Part shown: positions 51,655 through 60,426 of the stretch, in pieces
Layout of the letters: every line of letters begins with the position of its first letter
Position numbering within the stretch: the stretch's first letter is position 1
NCBI GenBank assembly: GCA_035628915.1
Contig: DASPIW010000052.1
Coordinates: 101,061-165,060 of the forward strand
DNA: 64,000 nt
DNA from: JARBUG01 sp035628915
Lineage (GTDB): Bacteria > Bacillota > Sulfobacillia > Symbiobacteriales > Symbiobacteriaceae
Reading direction: 5' to 3'
Notes under the pieces: model-generated
The model's database searches: none
What the model was told of the DNA's origin: nothing
What the model saw: only the letters and a program-made list of their open reading frames with translations
Position numbers and translations under genes: made by a program

Positions 51655-52455
51655 TCATTCCCTACTGACGGGCGTGACGCCTTCCGGCGCGTTCAGTCCG
51701 ACCAGGTCGAAACGGCGCTCCCTGTGGTAGCCGTCATACCCGCCGCGGTCTCCCGGGCGCCCCTCTGCGACCGCCGTCGCCTGCAGGCAGTCGCCGATGA
51801 TCGTCTCCGCCACCCGCTGGCGGTGCTCGCGGTCCCGCTTGGTCGAGCCCAGTTCTTGATGGGGGATGCAGACCCCCACCCCCACTTTCAGCCCCGCCCG
51901 GCAGGCGTGGGCCTGCATCAGGGGCGGGACACCGAGCGATGAGAGGGGAATCGCTTCGAGCAGCTTCCGGCTGACGGCCACCGGCCCGTGGGAGGGCATG
52001 GCGGCGCCCAGGTCACGGCGGTTCAGCGCCTCGTTCAGGGCCACCCGGTGAGTGTAGACCTGGCGCGCGAGCGACTGCCGGGAGGGCACCGGGGTGCCGG
52101 AGTAGCAGTCGGAGAGGGCCAGGTCGAGAGCCCCTTTTTTGACCTGGGTCGTCAGGATGGTCAGCCGGCTCTGAATGGGGCCTTCCAGGTCGCCGTCGAC
52201 GAACAGGACAGCTCTGGCGCCGGCCTTCAGCGCTTCCTGTGCCCCCGCGATGCGCGGTACGTCCAGCCCCAGCGGCTCCCGGAAGTGAATGGGCCGGATG
52301 CGGGAGTCGGGGACCCGCCGGACCATTTCGGCGGTCATGTCGGTGCAGCCGTTCAGCACGGGAATCACCAGATCCGCCGGGATCTTCAGGGCGCTGCGCA
52401 GCACCCCCTGAATGCGGGCCGCCTCGTTCATGGCCGGAACTACCACTGCCAGCAT
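51655..52455 (-). CDS. Family 2 glycosyltransferase, copy 1
   Basis: A 266-residue GT-A fold transferase: AVVVPAMNEAARIQGVL start, then VIPVLNGCTDMTAEM, and the DxD-like metal site FVDGDLEG. The rest of the domain follows the family with GPVAVSRKLLEAIPL. No membrane segment. The ATG at 52455 has GGGGGTGA five bases upstream. A divergent neighbour encodes a similar enzyme (start AVSVIIPAVDEAATLAKVL), and both probably act on one envelope or spore-surface glycan. Confidence 0.85.
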   Translation of the reverse strand: MLAVVVPAMNEAARIQGVLRSALKIPADLVIPVLNGCTDMTAEMVRRVPDSRIRPIHFREPLGLDVPRIAGAQEALKAGARAVLFVDGDLEGPIQSRLTILTTQVKKGALDLALSDCYSGTPVPSRQSLARQVYTHRVALNEALNRRDLGAAMPSHGPVAVSRKLLEAIPLSSLGVPPLMQAHACRAGLKVGVGVCIPHQELGSTKRDREHRQRVAETIIGDCLQATAVAEGRPGDRGGYDGYHRERRFDLVGLNAPEGVTPVSRE

Positions 52456-52535
52456 CGGTCTCACCCCCGTCGCTTCGTCGCCATATCCTATCAGCGACCC
52501 CATGGCGCCATGCCCGGCAAAGGGAGGGAACTACG

Positions 52536-53273
52536 CTGGCTGTAAGCGTCATCATCCCCGCCGTCGACGAGGCGGCGACCCTTGCAAAAGTGCTGGCGCA
52601 GGTACGCCGGCTGGAACCGGCGGAAGTGATTGTGGTGGCCAACGGCCCCGGCGAGGAGACGGCGCGGCTGGCCGCCCGGTGGGGCGCCCGCGTGCTGCGC
52701 CATGCCGAGCGGGTGGGGCACGACGTGGGGCGCAGCCTGGGCGCCGCCGAAGCCGCGGGCGATGCACTCCTGTTTCTGGATGCCGACCTGCCGGTCGCCG
52801 CCGCGGACCTGCGGCCCTTTGGGGATGCGGTCAGTGCCGGCGTGGACGTGGCGCTGAACCGGATCGATGCCTACATCCACCCGCAGGCGCGCATGCACCC
52901 AGTCAACGCCGCGAAGCGGTTTCTGGGCTGTGCCCTGCGGCGGCCGGATCTCGGGTTCGCATCGCTGACGGCCATTCCCCATGCGCTGTCCCGGCGGGCT
53001 GTCGCGGCCCTGGGGGCCGCCGCGCTGGCGGTGCCGCCGCTGGCCCTGGCAAAGGCGGTGCTGGGCGGGCTGCGGGTCGAGGCGGTCCACGCCGTCGATG
53101 TGGTCGGCGCCAACGTCCGGCGCCCCGGCCTGAATCTCGGCCTCTCCAACCCGGTGGCCGATCTGATTCTCGGCGATCATCTGGAGGCCATCGACTGGGT
53201 GCTCGCAAGGGCCGGCAATCCCCGCGGACCCTTTTCGGACTTGGGGCGCCGGCGGGAGTTGCTTGCCCGATGA
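52536..53273 (+). CDS. Family 2 glycosyltransferase, copy 2 (CTG start)
   Basis: About 245 residues: AVSVIIPAVDEAATLAKVL, EVIVVANGPGEETARLA, then the metal-binding FLDADLPV and GLSNPVADLILGDH. The only codon suitably placed after GGGAGGG (eight bases) and in frame is CTG at 52536; the next canonical start would remove the first beta strand, and no ATG/GTG/TTG lies in frame for some 60 bases upstream. The stop overlaps the kinase gene start (ATGA), so the pair is coupled. Confidence 0.82.
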   Translation: MAVSVIIPAVDEAATLAKVLAQVRRLEPAEVIVVANGPGEETARLAARWGARVLRHAERVGHDVGRSLGAAEAAGDALLFLDADLPVAAADLRPFGDAVSAGVDVALNRIDAYIHPQARMHPVNAAKRFLGCALRRPDLGFASLTAIPHALSRRAVAALGAAALAVPPLALAKAVLGGLRVEAVHAVDVVGANVRRPGLNLGLSNPVADLILGDHLEAIDWVLARAGNPRGPFSDLGRRRELLAR

Positions 53274-54235
53274 TTCCGCCTGAAGCAGCAGCCACTGCCC
53301 GTGCCTATGGCCTCGCCCCGAATCGGCTGCAGCCCGTGGCCTCCGCCTACCGGGAGGCAGCGGCGTTCCGGGCCGGCGGAGTGCTGCTCAAGCCTTTCCG
53401 CTATGGCGAACGGCGGCTTTACTATGCAACGGTCGCCCTGCGGCACATGGCGGAACGTGGCTGCAGGCTGGTGCCTGCCCTGGTGGAAACGCCGGACGGC
53501 GACCGGTACATACGGATCGGGGATACCTGGTGGTATGCCACCACCTGGATCACTGGGCGCCGCCCCCGGTGGCCCGGTGACCTGGAGGGGGCAGCCCGGT
53601 CGCTGGCCGCCTTTCACAGTGCGGCGCAGGGCTGCTTTATTCCATACAGCGGCAGCCGGTCGTGGCGGAAGCGGTGGGCGGGACTGCTGCAGGACTTGCT
53701 GGACTTTACGCGGCAGGCCGAAGCGGGGGCGACGGCGTTCGACCGGCAGTACGCCGCCGCCGCCGGGACGTTCGTGGATCAGGCGGCCCGGGCTGTGGCG
53801 GCCCTGGAAAAATCGGAGTACGACCGGCTGGAGGCCGATTGCCGCCGGCGCCCGGCATTTTGCCACCGGGATCTGACGGCGGCAAACCTGGTGGTCGATA
53901 TGGCGGGCCAGGTCTGCCTGGTCGATCCGGACACGTGGGGCCCCGAGCTGCGGAGCTACGACCTGACCCGGCTCCTGTTGGCGGGGGCCGGCGCCGACCC
54001 GGGCCGGGCGCTGGGCGCCGTGGCCGAATATGAGGCAGCGGAGGCCCTGGATCGCCGTGAGCGGCGCCTGCTGCCCTGGGCCTACCTGCTCCCGCGGGAG
54101 TACTGGTGGGCCGGCGTCTGCCGGTACCGGCGGCCTGCGGCCGGTGTCGATCCCCAGGCGCTGCTCCAGGCAGCCATCCGGGGGGCGGGCGCCCGGGAGG
54201 CCTGTGCACGGGCGCTGAAAGAGGCGCTGGCCTAA
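53270..54235 (+). CDS. CotS-like / aminoglycoside-phosphotransferase-fold kinase
   Basis: A 321-residue kinase-like protein: N-lobe GGVLLKPFRYGERRLYY with the ATP-binding Lys, hinge region, catalytic loop FCHRDLTAANLVVD (HRD-x4-N) and the metal Asp in LVDPDTWG. The layout matches spore-coat CotS/YutH-type proteins, several of which phosphorylate small molecules or sugars. It is coupled to the glycosyltransferase by ATGA overlap, which suggests a spore-surface saccharide pathway. Its end overlaps that of the convergent ABC-F gene by four bases. Confidence 0.82.
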   Translation: MIPPEAAATARAYGLAPNRLQPVASAYREAAAFRAGGVLLKPFRYGERRLYYATVALRHMAERGCRLVPALVETPDGDRYIRIGDTWWYATTWITGRRPRWPGDLEGAARSLAAFHSAAQGCFIPYSGSRSWRKRWAGLLQDLLDFTRQAEAGATAFDRQYAAAAGTFVDQAARAVAALEKSEYDRLEADCRRRPAFCHRDLTAANLVVDMAGQVCLVDPDTWGPELRSYDLTRLLLAGAGADPGRALGAVAEYEAAEALDRRERRLLPWAYLLPREYWWAGVCRYRRPAAGVDPQALLQAAIRGAGAREACARALKEALA

Positions 54236-56133
54236 GCCAGCGCCTTTTCCCACTCGTAGTACAGGCGCTCCAGGTCGGCCTGGATGGCCTGGTACTCTGC
54301 GACCGCCTCGCGGCCCGAGGCCGTCTTGTAGATATCCGGGTCCGACATGCGGGACTCCAGTTCGGCCTTGCGCTCTTCCAGGGCGTGAATATCGTTCTCC
54401 AGCTTGCGCAGGGCATCGGCGGCCTTGCGCTCTTCCTTGCGCGTCTTGGACGCCTGCTGCGACTCCTTGCGGGCGACTTCGGCCTGCTTGGGCGCCACCG
54501 CCGTCTGCACCTGGACGGCCAACTGCGCCAGCCGCTCCTTCTCCTCTTTGTAGGCGGTGTAGTTGCCTTCGTAGGGCTTTACGCCGTCAGGGCTGAACTC
54601 CCAGACCTCTGTCGCCACCCGGTCCACGAAGTAGCGATCGTGCGAGACGAAGACCACCGTGCCGGGATAGTCGGTCAACGCCTCTTCCAGGACCAGCTTC
54701 GACTCCAGGTCCAGGTGGTTCGTCGGCTCGTCGAGCAGCAGGAGATTGGCGCCGGCGACCATGAGCTTTGCCAGGCTGACGCGGTTCCGCTCGCCGCCCG
54801 AGCAAGTCGACAGCGGCTTATGCACATCGTCGCCGGAGAACAGGAACCGGCCGAGCAGCGAGTGCGCGTCGAACTTGGTGTAGCCCGGAATCTCCAGGAT
54901 CTCCTCCATGCAGGTCCGGCTGTAGTCCAAACTGTCGAGGTCCTGGCTGAAGTAGCCGCGCTCCACGCCGACGCCCCAGAAGACCGTACCGGCCGTAGCC
55001 GGGTAGAGGCCGTGGATCACTTTGAGGAAGGTGGTCTTGCCGCAGCCATTCGGACCGACCAGGGCGACCCGGTCGCCCTTCTCGAGCCTCAGGTCAAGGT
55101 CCCTGAACACGACCTTGTCGCCGAAGGCCTTGGTCAGGTTCTCCACCTTTAGCACGTCGTTGCCAGACTCGTAATCCATGTCGAAGTCGAGCTTCATCGT
55201 CTTGTGGCGGACTTTCGGCCGCTCCATGATCTCCATTTTGTCGAGCTGGCGCTTGCGGCTCATCGCCTGATCCTTCTTGGACGGCGTGCTGCGCCACTTC
55301 TCATAGAAAGTCCGGAGCTTCTCGATCTCCGCCTGCTGCCGCTCCCAGGCCGACATGGCGGCTTCCTGGCGGCGCTTCTTCTCCTCGAGATAGTAGCTAT
55401 AGTTGCCGTGGAAGATGTCGCAGCCGTTGTTCTCGATCTCCAGCGTCTTGCTGATCACTTTGTCGAGGAAGTAGCGGTCGTGCGAGACGAGAATGGCGGC
55501 CGACTTCATCTTCTTGAAGTAGCCTTCCAGCCACTCAACTGCCTCCAGATCCAGGTGGTTCGTCGGTTCGTCCAGCAGCATCAGATCGGGCTCATCCAGC
55601 AGCAGCTTCGCCAGGCCCAGCCGGACTTTCTGCCCGCCGGAGAGGACGTCCACCGGCTTTTGCAGATCTTCTTCCCTGAAGCCGACGCCGAACAGGACCA
55701 TTTTGACGCGGGCCGGCGCATCGTAGCCGCCGGCGGCCTCGAACTGCGCCGTGGTGCGATTGTACTCGTCCATAATCGCCTGAAGCTCTTCGTCGCTCCG
55801 GGCGGCGCCCATCCGGTCCTCCAGCGTACGCAGGTCTCTTTCCCACTTCTGCAGGTACGCGAAGACTGAGCTTGCCTCGGCCAGCAACGTGCGGCCGGGT
55901 TCAAAGTCGGGGTCCTGGGAGAGGTAGCCGACCCGGGTGCCCGCCGGCATGATTACTGCCCCTTCGTCGTACTCCATCCGGCCCATCAAAATTCTCAACA
56001 GCGTCGTCTTGCCGGTGCCGTTCCGGCCGACCAGCGCCATCTTTTCGCCTTCATTAAGGAGAAAGGAAATCTCCTTGAACAACAGGTCGATGCCCCAGAA
56101 CTTGGCAAGGCCCTGCACTTGCAAAATCGCCAT
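54232..56133 (-). CDS. ABC-F family ATPase (ribosome-associated)
   Basis: A 633-residue protein with two ABC domains and no membrane part. Walker A motifs GRNGTGKTTLL and GPNGCGKTTFL, signatures VLSGGQKVRLGLAKL and CSGGERNRVSLAKL, and both Walker B LLLDEPTNHLDLE are intact. A linker of about 80 residues joins the domains, and a C-terminal coiled coil (ARKESQQASKTRKEERKAA onward) places it near YdiF/Uup. ABC-F proteins bind the ribosomal E site to relieve stalling or displace antibiotics. ATG with GGAGG nine bases upstream. An attenuator-type leader precedes it. Confidence 0.92.
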   Translation of the reverse strand: MAILQVQGLAKFWGIDLLFKEISFLLNEGEKMALVGRNGTGKTTLLRILMGRMEYDEGAVIMPAGTRVGYLSQDPDFEPGRTLLAEASSVFAYLQKWERDLRTLEDRMGAARSDEELQAIMDEYNRTTAQFEAAGGYDAPARVKMVLFGVGFREEDLQKPVDVLSGGQKVRLGLAKLLLDEPDLMLLDEPTNHLDLEAVEWLEGYFKKMKSAAILVSHDRYFLDKVISKTLEIENNGCDIFHGNYSYYLEEKKRRQEAAMSAWERQQAEIEKLRTFYEKWRSTPSKKDQAMSRKRQLDKMEIMERPKVRHKTMKLDFDMDYESGNDVLKVENLTKAFGDKVVFRDLDLRLEKGDRVALVGPNGCGKTTFLKVIHGLYPATAGTVFWGVGVERGYFSQDLDSLDYSRTCMEEILEIPGYTKFDAHSLLGRFLFSGDDVHKPLSTCSGGERNRVSLAKLMVAGANLLLLDEPTNHLDLESKLVLEEALTDYPGTVVFVSHDRYFVDRVATEVWEFSPDGVKPYEGNYTAYKEEKERLAQLAVQVQTAVAPKQAEVARKESQQASKTRKEERKAADALRKLENDIHALEERKAELESRMSDPDIYKTASGREAVAEYQAIQADLERLYYEWEKALA

Positions 56134-56163
56134 GTCGGTTCATCCTCCATATTCATAAGAAAA

Positions 56164-56195
56164 CGCCGCAGGTAAGGTGACCCCCTACCGCGGCG
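56164..56195 (-). terminator. Terminator hairpin in the ABC-F leader
   Basis: On the minus strand CGCCGCGGTA and TACCTGCGGCG arms with an 11-base loop, then TTTTCTT, about 30 bases before the ABC-F start. A second, weaker hairpin (GGGCA/TGCCC with TTTT) is at about 56269-56289. Confidence 0.75.
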
Positions 56196-56296
56196 CTGAA
56201 AAGCTCATGAGAGCGCTGGGATGGGAGCCCGCTATGAATGCCGCATGTTCCCTGACCGGCCGGTCGCCAAAAGGGCAGACTGCCCCCTTGTTGCTC

Positions 56297-56335
56297 CTAA
56301 GAGCGGCGCGCACGAACCGGAGAGATGGGCATCAT
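56297..56335 (-). CDS. Leader peptide, 12 aa, upstream of ABC-F gene
   Basis: AGGAG six bases before ATG opens a 13-codon frame encoding MMPISPVRARRS and ending in TAG. Its place between a consensus promoter and terminator hairpins is the arrangement of leader peptides that control antibiotic-responsive ABC-F genes by ribosome stalling. Translation is not proved. Confidence 0.5.
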   Translation of the reverse strand: MMPISPVRARRS

Positions 56336-56373
56336 GGCGGTCTCCTGCCTCCTCGGAAAAACAAATCGCATTT

Positions 56374-56402
56374 ATCTTATCGACAATCGGGCGGAATGTC
56401 AA
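56374..56402 (-). promoter_or_regulatory. Promoter of the ABC-F leader transcript
   Basis: TTGACA (56397-56402) and TAAGAT (56374-56379) on the minus strand, 17-base spacer; about 235 bases of leader separate it from the ABC-F start. Confidence 0.75.
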
Positions 56403-56465
56403 CACGGGGCAGGATGGCGGGCCCCAGGCAACGAATAAATGTTCGCCTGACTGCAAAGGAGGCGA

Positions 56466-57614
56466 ATGATCTTGAAGCTGAGCGTTCCGCCGATCCCCAA
56501 GCGCGACGATGTTGGAGGTGGAGCTTTGCCCGCCATCCATGCCGTGCTGAGGAACCTTGGCGCCCAGATCAGATATGAAGAACTGCTGGTCACTTCGGGT
56601 GCAGCGTTCTCCTTCGTCTGGGACAACGCCCCGGTCTATGAGCCCCTGCGGGACCTGCATCCGCAGGACAGCGTGACGCTGGCCGCCCAGTCGGCGGGGT
56701 TTACAGGGCGGTGGCTGGTCGACCTGCCGGCGGACGAGACACTCGGGCAGCTGAGCGCCGCTCTGGCGGATGGACGCCCTGGCATCGTGTCGCTTTATGA
56801 TGATGAAATCATGCATGGCTTCGCCGTCGCCGTGGATTTCGACGCTGCGCAGCATACGCTCACCGTTCAGCGGGATCAGTTGCAGCACCTGCACCTCCCG
56901 GAGGTCTGGTGGGGCGCAGTAACGGGACCCCGGGCCTGGGGGGCATGCCCGGTCTTCCTGGTGGAACGGGGGGCGCCGCCCGGCTGGAGCTCGGAAGGGC
57001 GCCTGCACCGGGCGCTGCACCGGGCCGCTGCCCTGCTGGCAGGCGGCCGGGTCGCCTATCGCGATTGTGAGGGATCACGGCATTATACCAGGGTGCCGCT
57101 GGCGGGCCGACAAGCTGTCTACGGTCTGCCCGCGTTCGATCTGCTGCTGGCCGATGTGGGCGGGGCTGAAAGCCTGAGCGCCTTCAACCTGATCTGGCGG
57201 TTAGACGCGCAGGTAAGCCAACTGCAGCATGGCCGAAACGCCGCTGCCGCTTTCCTGCACACCATCCAGCACCCGATCGCGCTGGAAGCCGCGGCGTGCT
57301 GTTCTGAGACGGCTGCGCTGGCCACGGATCTGCTCTCCCGGTTTTGGTACCGGCCCAGCCGCACCATGGCGACGGCGGCCGATGTGCTTGCCGCGGCCGG
57401 CGCCCAGCACGCCATGATCTTCTGGGTGGGGCTCGAAGGCGAGGAGCTTGAACGCCTGGCGCGGCGGGTCGCCGTCACCGATACGCCGTGGGGGCCCATC
57501 GCGATGGTCGACACGATTCCCCGCCGGCGGGAGGCCACGGCGCTGGTAGCGCGGCTGCGGGGGCAGGAAGAACGGCTGGCCCGGCTGCTGGGCGAACTGC
57601 GGGGCGCCCTGTAA
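56466..57614 (+). CDS. Hypothetical protein, 382 aa, possible BtrH_N/C39-like fold
   Basis: I do not recognise it with certainty. The first 150 residues (ALPAIHAVLRNLG, then YEELLVTSGAAFSFVWD and GRPGIVSLYDDEIMHGFAVAVDF) follow the pattern of the BtrH_N/papain-like C39 family seen in butirosin-type acyltransferases, with the conserved His in MHGFAV but without the usual cysteine near residue 20. The second half is mostly helical with no motif. AAAGGAGG stands three bases before the ATG and nine before an alternative TTG (56472). It stands alone, divergent from the ABC-F gene. Confidence 0.7.
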   Translation: MILKLSVPPIPKRDDVGGGALPAIHAVLRNLGAQIRYEELLVTSGAAFSFVWDNAPVYEPLRDLHPQDSVTLAAQSAGFTGRWLVDLPADETLGQLSAALADGRPGIVSLYDDEIMHGFAVAVDFDAAQHTLTVQRDQLQHLHLPEVWWGAVTGPRAWGACPVFLVERGAPPGWSSEGRLHRALHRAAALLAGGRVAYRDCEGSRHYTRVPLAGRQAVYGLPAFDLLLADVGGAESLSAFNLIWRLDAQVSQLQHGRNAAAAFLHTIQHPIALEAAACCSETAALATDLLSRFWYRPSRTMATAADVLAAAGAQHAMIFWVGLEGEELERLARRVAVTDTPWGPIAMVDTIPRRREATALVARLRGQEERLARLLGELRGAL

Positions 57615-57623
57615 CGCACAAGC

Positions 57624-57650
57624 AAGGCCGGACGTCGCCCGTCCGGCCTT
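57624..57650. terminator. Bidirectional terminator between convergent genes
   Basis: AAGGCCGGACG and CGTCCGGCCTT arms with a 5-base loop, flanked by short T and A runs. Confidence 0.8.
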
Positions 57651-57653
57651 CTG

Positions 57654-59348
57654 TCATTGCAGCGCCCCCTGGCGCTCCAACCCTTTTTTGAACTCCTCAA
57701 GATACTCAGGCTGCTCATCAAGCCAGTACCGTCTCCCCGCGATCGACTCATTCCCGGGACGGTAGTCGTAGTCAGCGTAGCTCCACCAGACCGCGACCTT
57801 AATCTCCGGATACCGGGGCATCTCCTCGAACATCTCCCGAATCCAGCCGGCCTTGTCGCCCCCGACGGAGCTGCTGGCAAACTCCGTGATGATCCAGGGG
57901 AACTTGCCGTAAAGCGGACGATACTCAGCGACCATTGGCTCGTAGATCTCGTTGAAGGACCGCCAGCGCTCGCCGGTCACTTCTCTGAAGTATTCGCCGT
58001 TGTTGTACCCGGTCAGTCCGAGCATGTGCACATACCCGTTCCCGGGGTAATAGGCGATCTGATCATTCCAATGTGTGGGTGGATAGCTTCGATCATGCGG
58101 GTTGAAGATCCAGATGGCGTTGTCGACGCCTTCCTCCGCAAAGATGCGGTAGATGCGCCGCCAAACTTTTATGTAGATGTCCGGGTCGCTCAAGGTCAAG
58201 AGACCGCTGTACTGTGACCAGTCCGTGTTCATTTCGTTATTGAGCCGGAAGAGAAACGGGTGGCCGAACGCCTTGGCGCTCCTGGCAAATGCACGGATCT
58301 CACTATCCTTGACACCATCGAGGACATCGAAGTTCAGGTTCCGTCGGGGAACGCTGTCGTTGTTGAATGTGGCCACCTGCATGGTCAGTTCGACTACCTG
58401 TCCGCGTGCGTACGCCCGCTGCATTCCCTCGGTCGGAAACTCGTGCCCAAGATACAGGTAATGGAGGATGAACGGGAACTTGTAGCCGAGGCTCGCCTCC
58501 ATGGCCGCGATCCGGCTGTAGTCCTGCGTAACCGCCCACGGGTAGAAGATGCCCCACTGGACCTGCCCGGCGTTGCGGAGACGTTCGTACAGGGCGGCGG
58601 TCTCAGCGTTCCACACCGGCAGTTCCGGACGAAAATCGACCTCAATTGCGGCCTCGCCCTTCACCGGAATCGGATCGAACGAAGCCAGAATGCTGTCAAT
58701 GACCGCACGCTGGTTGACCAGCGAAGACGTCCTGAAGAAGAACGTGTAGAACTCCGGACCGCCAGTCATCACGTAGGCGAAGAGGTATTGGTTCTGCCGC
58801 TCCGGACTGCCGGGAGACGGTACCCGTCCAAAGCTGACGATGCGTGTGCGCCGGCCGCCCACGTCGGTCCACTGCTCCTGATAGTCATGAATCTTGTTGG
58901 CGGAGCGGTATTCGGGGCTGCTGACAAATCGGTTCAGATACTCGGCGAAGTACATTTCCATATCTGCATAGGGAGAGCGCTCCCGGGAGACCTTGACGTC
59001 CAGGTCAGGGGCCGATAGCCGTACATACGCCGGTGCCAGGCTCAAGTCCGCGGCCATCCCGTCGGGCAGCTTCAGTGAAAGCCCCAGCGGGCTGTACTCC
59101 CATTTGGGTGCTATCGGCGGGGCAGCAGGCTCCGGCGGAGCCGGCGAAGGGGGCTCCGGCGGCGTGACCTCTGCGCTGTCGGGTGCTTTCGCCGGCGGCG
59201 GGATCACGGCCGAGTCATCGGGAGCCTGGGCCAGGGCCGGCACCGATGCGATCTCCGTGACGCGGGGAGCCCCGGGACCCGCACAGGCACCCACCACCAG
59301 CGAGAGTGTGAGGAGCCCTAGCATGCTCCGTGTTGTGGCGCAAGCCAT
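57654..59348 (-). CDS. Lipoprotein with GH26-like glycoside hydrolase domain
   Basis: A 564-residue exported protein: signal peptide with lipobox-like LVVGAC, a Pro-rich linker (PPEPPSPAPPEPAAPP), an N-terminal domain of about 170 residues without a known motif, and a C-terminal TIM-barrel of the beta-mannanase (GH26) type. Candidate acid/base Glu is in FRLNNEMNTDW and nucleophile Glu in WIITEFASS. It probably cleaves a beta-linked glycan at the cell surface. ATG at 59348 with GGGGGA nine bases upstream; a longer form from 59384 is possible. Confidence 0.82.
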   Translation of the reverse strand: MACATTRSMLGLLTLSLVVGACAGPGAPRVTEIASVPALAQAPDDSAVIPPPAKAPDSAEVTPPEPPSPAPPEPAAPPIAPKWEYSPLGLSLKLPDGMAADLSLAPAYVRLSAPDLDVKVSRERSPYADMEMYFAEYLNRFVSSPEYRSANKIHDYQEQWTDVGGRRTRIVSFGRVPSPGSPERQNQYLFAYVMTGGPEFYTFFFRTSSLVNQRAVIDSILASFDPIPVKGEAAIEVDFRPELPVWNAETAALYERLRNAGQVQWGIFYPWAVTQDYSRIAAMEASLGYKFPFILHYLYLGHEFPTEGMQRAYARGQVVELTMQVATFNNDSVPRRNLNFDVLDGVKDSEIRAFARSAKAFGHPFLFRLNNEMNTDWSQYSGLLTLSDPDIYIKVWRRIYRIFAEEGVDNAIWIFNPHDRSYPPTHWNDQIAYYPGNGYVHMLGLTGYNNGEYFREVTGERWRSFNEIYEPMVAEYRPLYGKFPWIITEFASSSVGGDKAGWIREMFEEMPRYPEIKVAVWWSYADYDYRPGNESIAGRRYWLDEQPEYLEEFKKGLERQGALQ

Positions 59349-59450
59349 GTGGAATGATCCCCCATAACCTTTGGGCATTACCAATCTCGACTATCGTACC
59401 ATAACTTCCTAGGCAGTGAACGGAGTTTTTTCTGATGGTCTCCCCAAAGC

Positions 59451-59520
59451 AAAAGGCCGCCTTCCTCCGCATTTACGCGGGAGAAAGGTGGTCTTTCACG
59501 TCACGCTGCGACCACTTGAT
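59451..59520. repeat. Repeated terminator-like unit, copy 1
   Basis: Resembles 60427-60501 at about 70% (shared CTCCGCAT, GTGGTCTTTCA and ACGCTGCGACC). The minus strand can fold AAAGACCACC with GGCGGCCTTT, so it is probably the terminator of the cupredoxin gene. Confidence 0.5.
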
Positions 59521-59624
59521 TCGTCGCTGGAGCCTGCCGCAGTTGGCCTGGAGCCCTGACGGTGCTGTATCAGGACCTCAGTACGCCGCCTGCGTGAACC
59601 CCGGACACGGAATCGAAGAATCCG

Positions 59625-60329
59625 CTATTGGACGACGATCTTTCCCTTCATGCCCTGCTCCACGTGGCCGGGTAGTTCGCATTTGTACTCAAACGTGCCC
59701 TTCTGGCGATACTTTACGCCGAAGTCCAAGGTCTTGCCGCCATCCACCTCGATCTCGAACTCGGCGCTCTTGCCATCGATCACCATCTCATGCGGTTGGC
59801 CCGATGAATTCTCGATGGCGAACTCGAGCAGCGTCCCCGCATTGGTCGTAACGACCTCCGGGTCAAACTTGAAGTCAGAGAGCGCCAGCTTTACTTCCTG
59901 CTTTATCTCCTCGCCACCGCCCTCGTCCCTGGCGAACTTGGCAGCCGTGCCCTTACCCTTCACCACGATCTCGCCCTTCATGCCCTGCTCGAGATGGCCG
60001 GGCAATTCACACTTGAATGCGTATGTGCCAGGCTGCCGAAACTTGATGCCGAAACCGAGCGACTCGCCGGCGTCGACCTCCACCTCATACTCGCCCTCCG
60101 GGGTGTCGATCACCATCTCATGCTTCTGACTGCTGGTATTCCTCAGCTTTACCTCCAGGAGCGTGCCGACCTCGAGGTTAATCGAATTGGCTATGAACCT
60201 GTAGTCGGCCAGATCGATGGTGACCTCCTGCTCCTTCTCCGCTTCCTCCTGCTTGGAAGCGGTCCCACACCCAGCCGTGAGCCCCACGAGCGCTACGAGA
60301 CCCAGCGCCACCCACGCCCACCTTCGCAT
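59625..60329 (-). CDS. Lipoprotein with two tandem cupredoxin domains
   Basis: A 234-residue lipoprotein (lipobox LTAGC at about residue 21) with two similar beta-sandwich domains of about 95 residues. Each carries the type 1 copper ligands in order: His (KHEMVID, PHEMVID), Cys (KCELPGH), His (PGH) and Met (QGMKG). Domain 1 and domain 2 are about half identical, so they arose by internal duplication. It should carry electrons or copper at the outer face of the membrane; partners such as a heme-copper oxidase are not in the window. ATG with GGGGGAG about five bases upstream. Confidence 0.9.
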   Translation of the reverse strand: MRRWAWVALGLVALVGLTAGCGTASKQEEAEKEQEVTIDLADYRFIANSINLEVGTLLEVKLRNTSSQKHEMVIDTPEGEYEVEVDAGESLGFGIKFRQPGTYAFKCELPGHLEQGMKGEIVVKGKGTAAKFARDEGGGEEIKQEVKLALSDFKFDPEVVTTNAGTLLEFAIENSSGQPHEMVIDGKSAEFEIEVDGGKTLDFGVKYRQKGTFEYKCELPGHVEQGMKGKIVVQ

Positions 60330-60426
60330 CCAATCTCCCCCTACGAATTAGTCACCCTCATCCAACTCAATATTTTCTTCGCTTTTGTTAAATATCCTTC
60401 AATATTAACAAAGTTGAATGAGCGCG

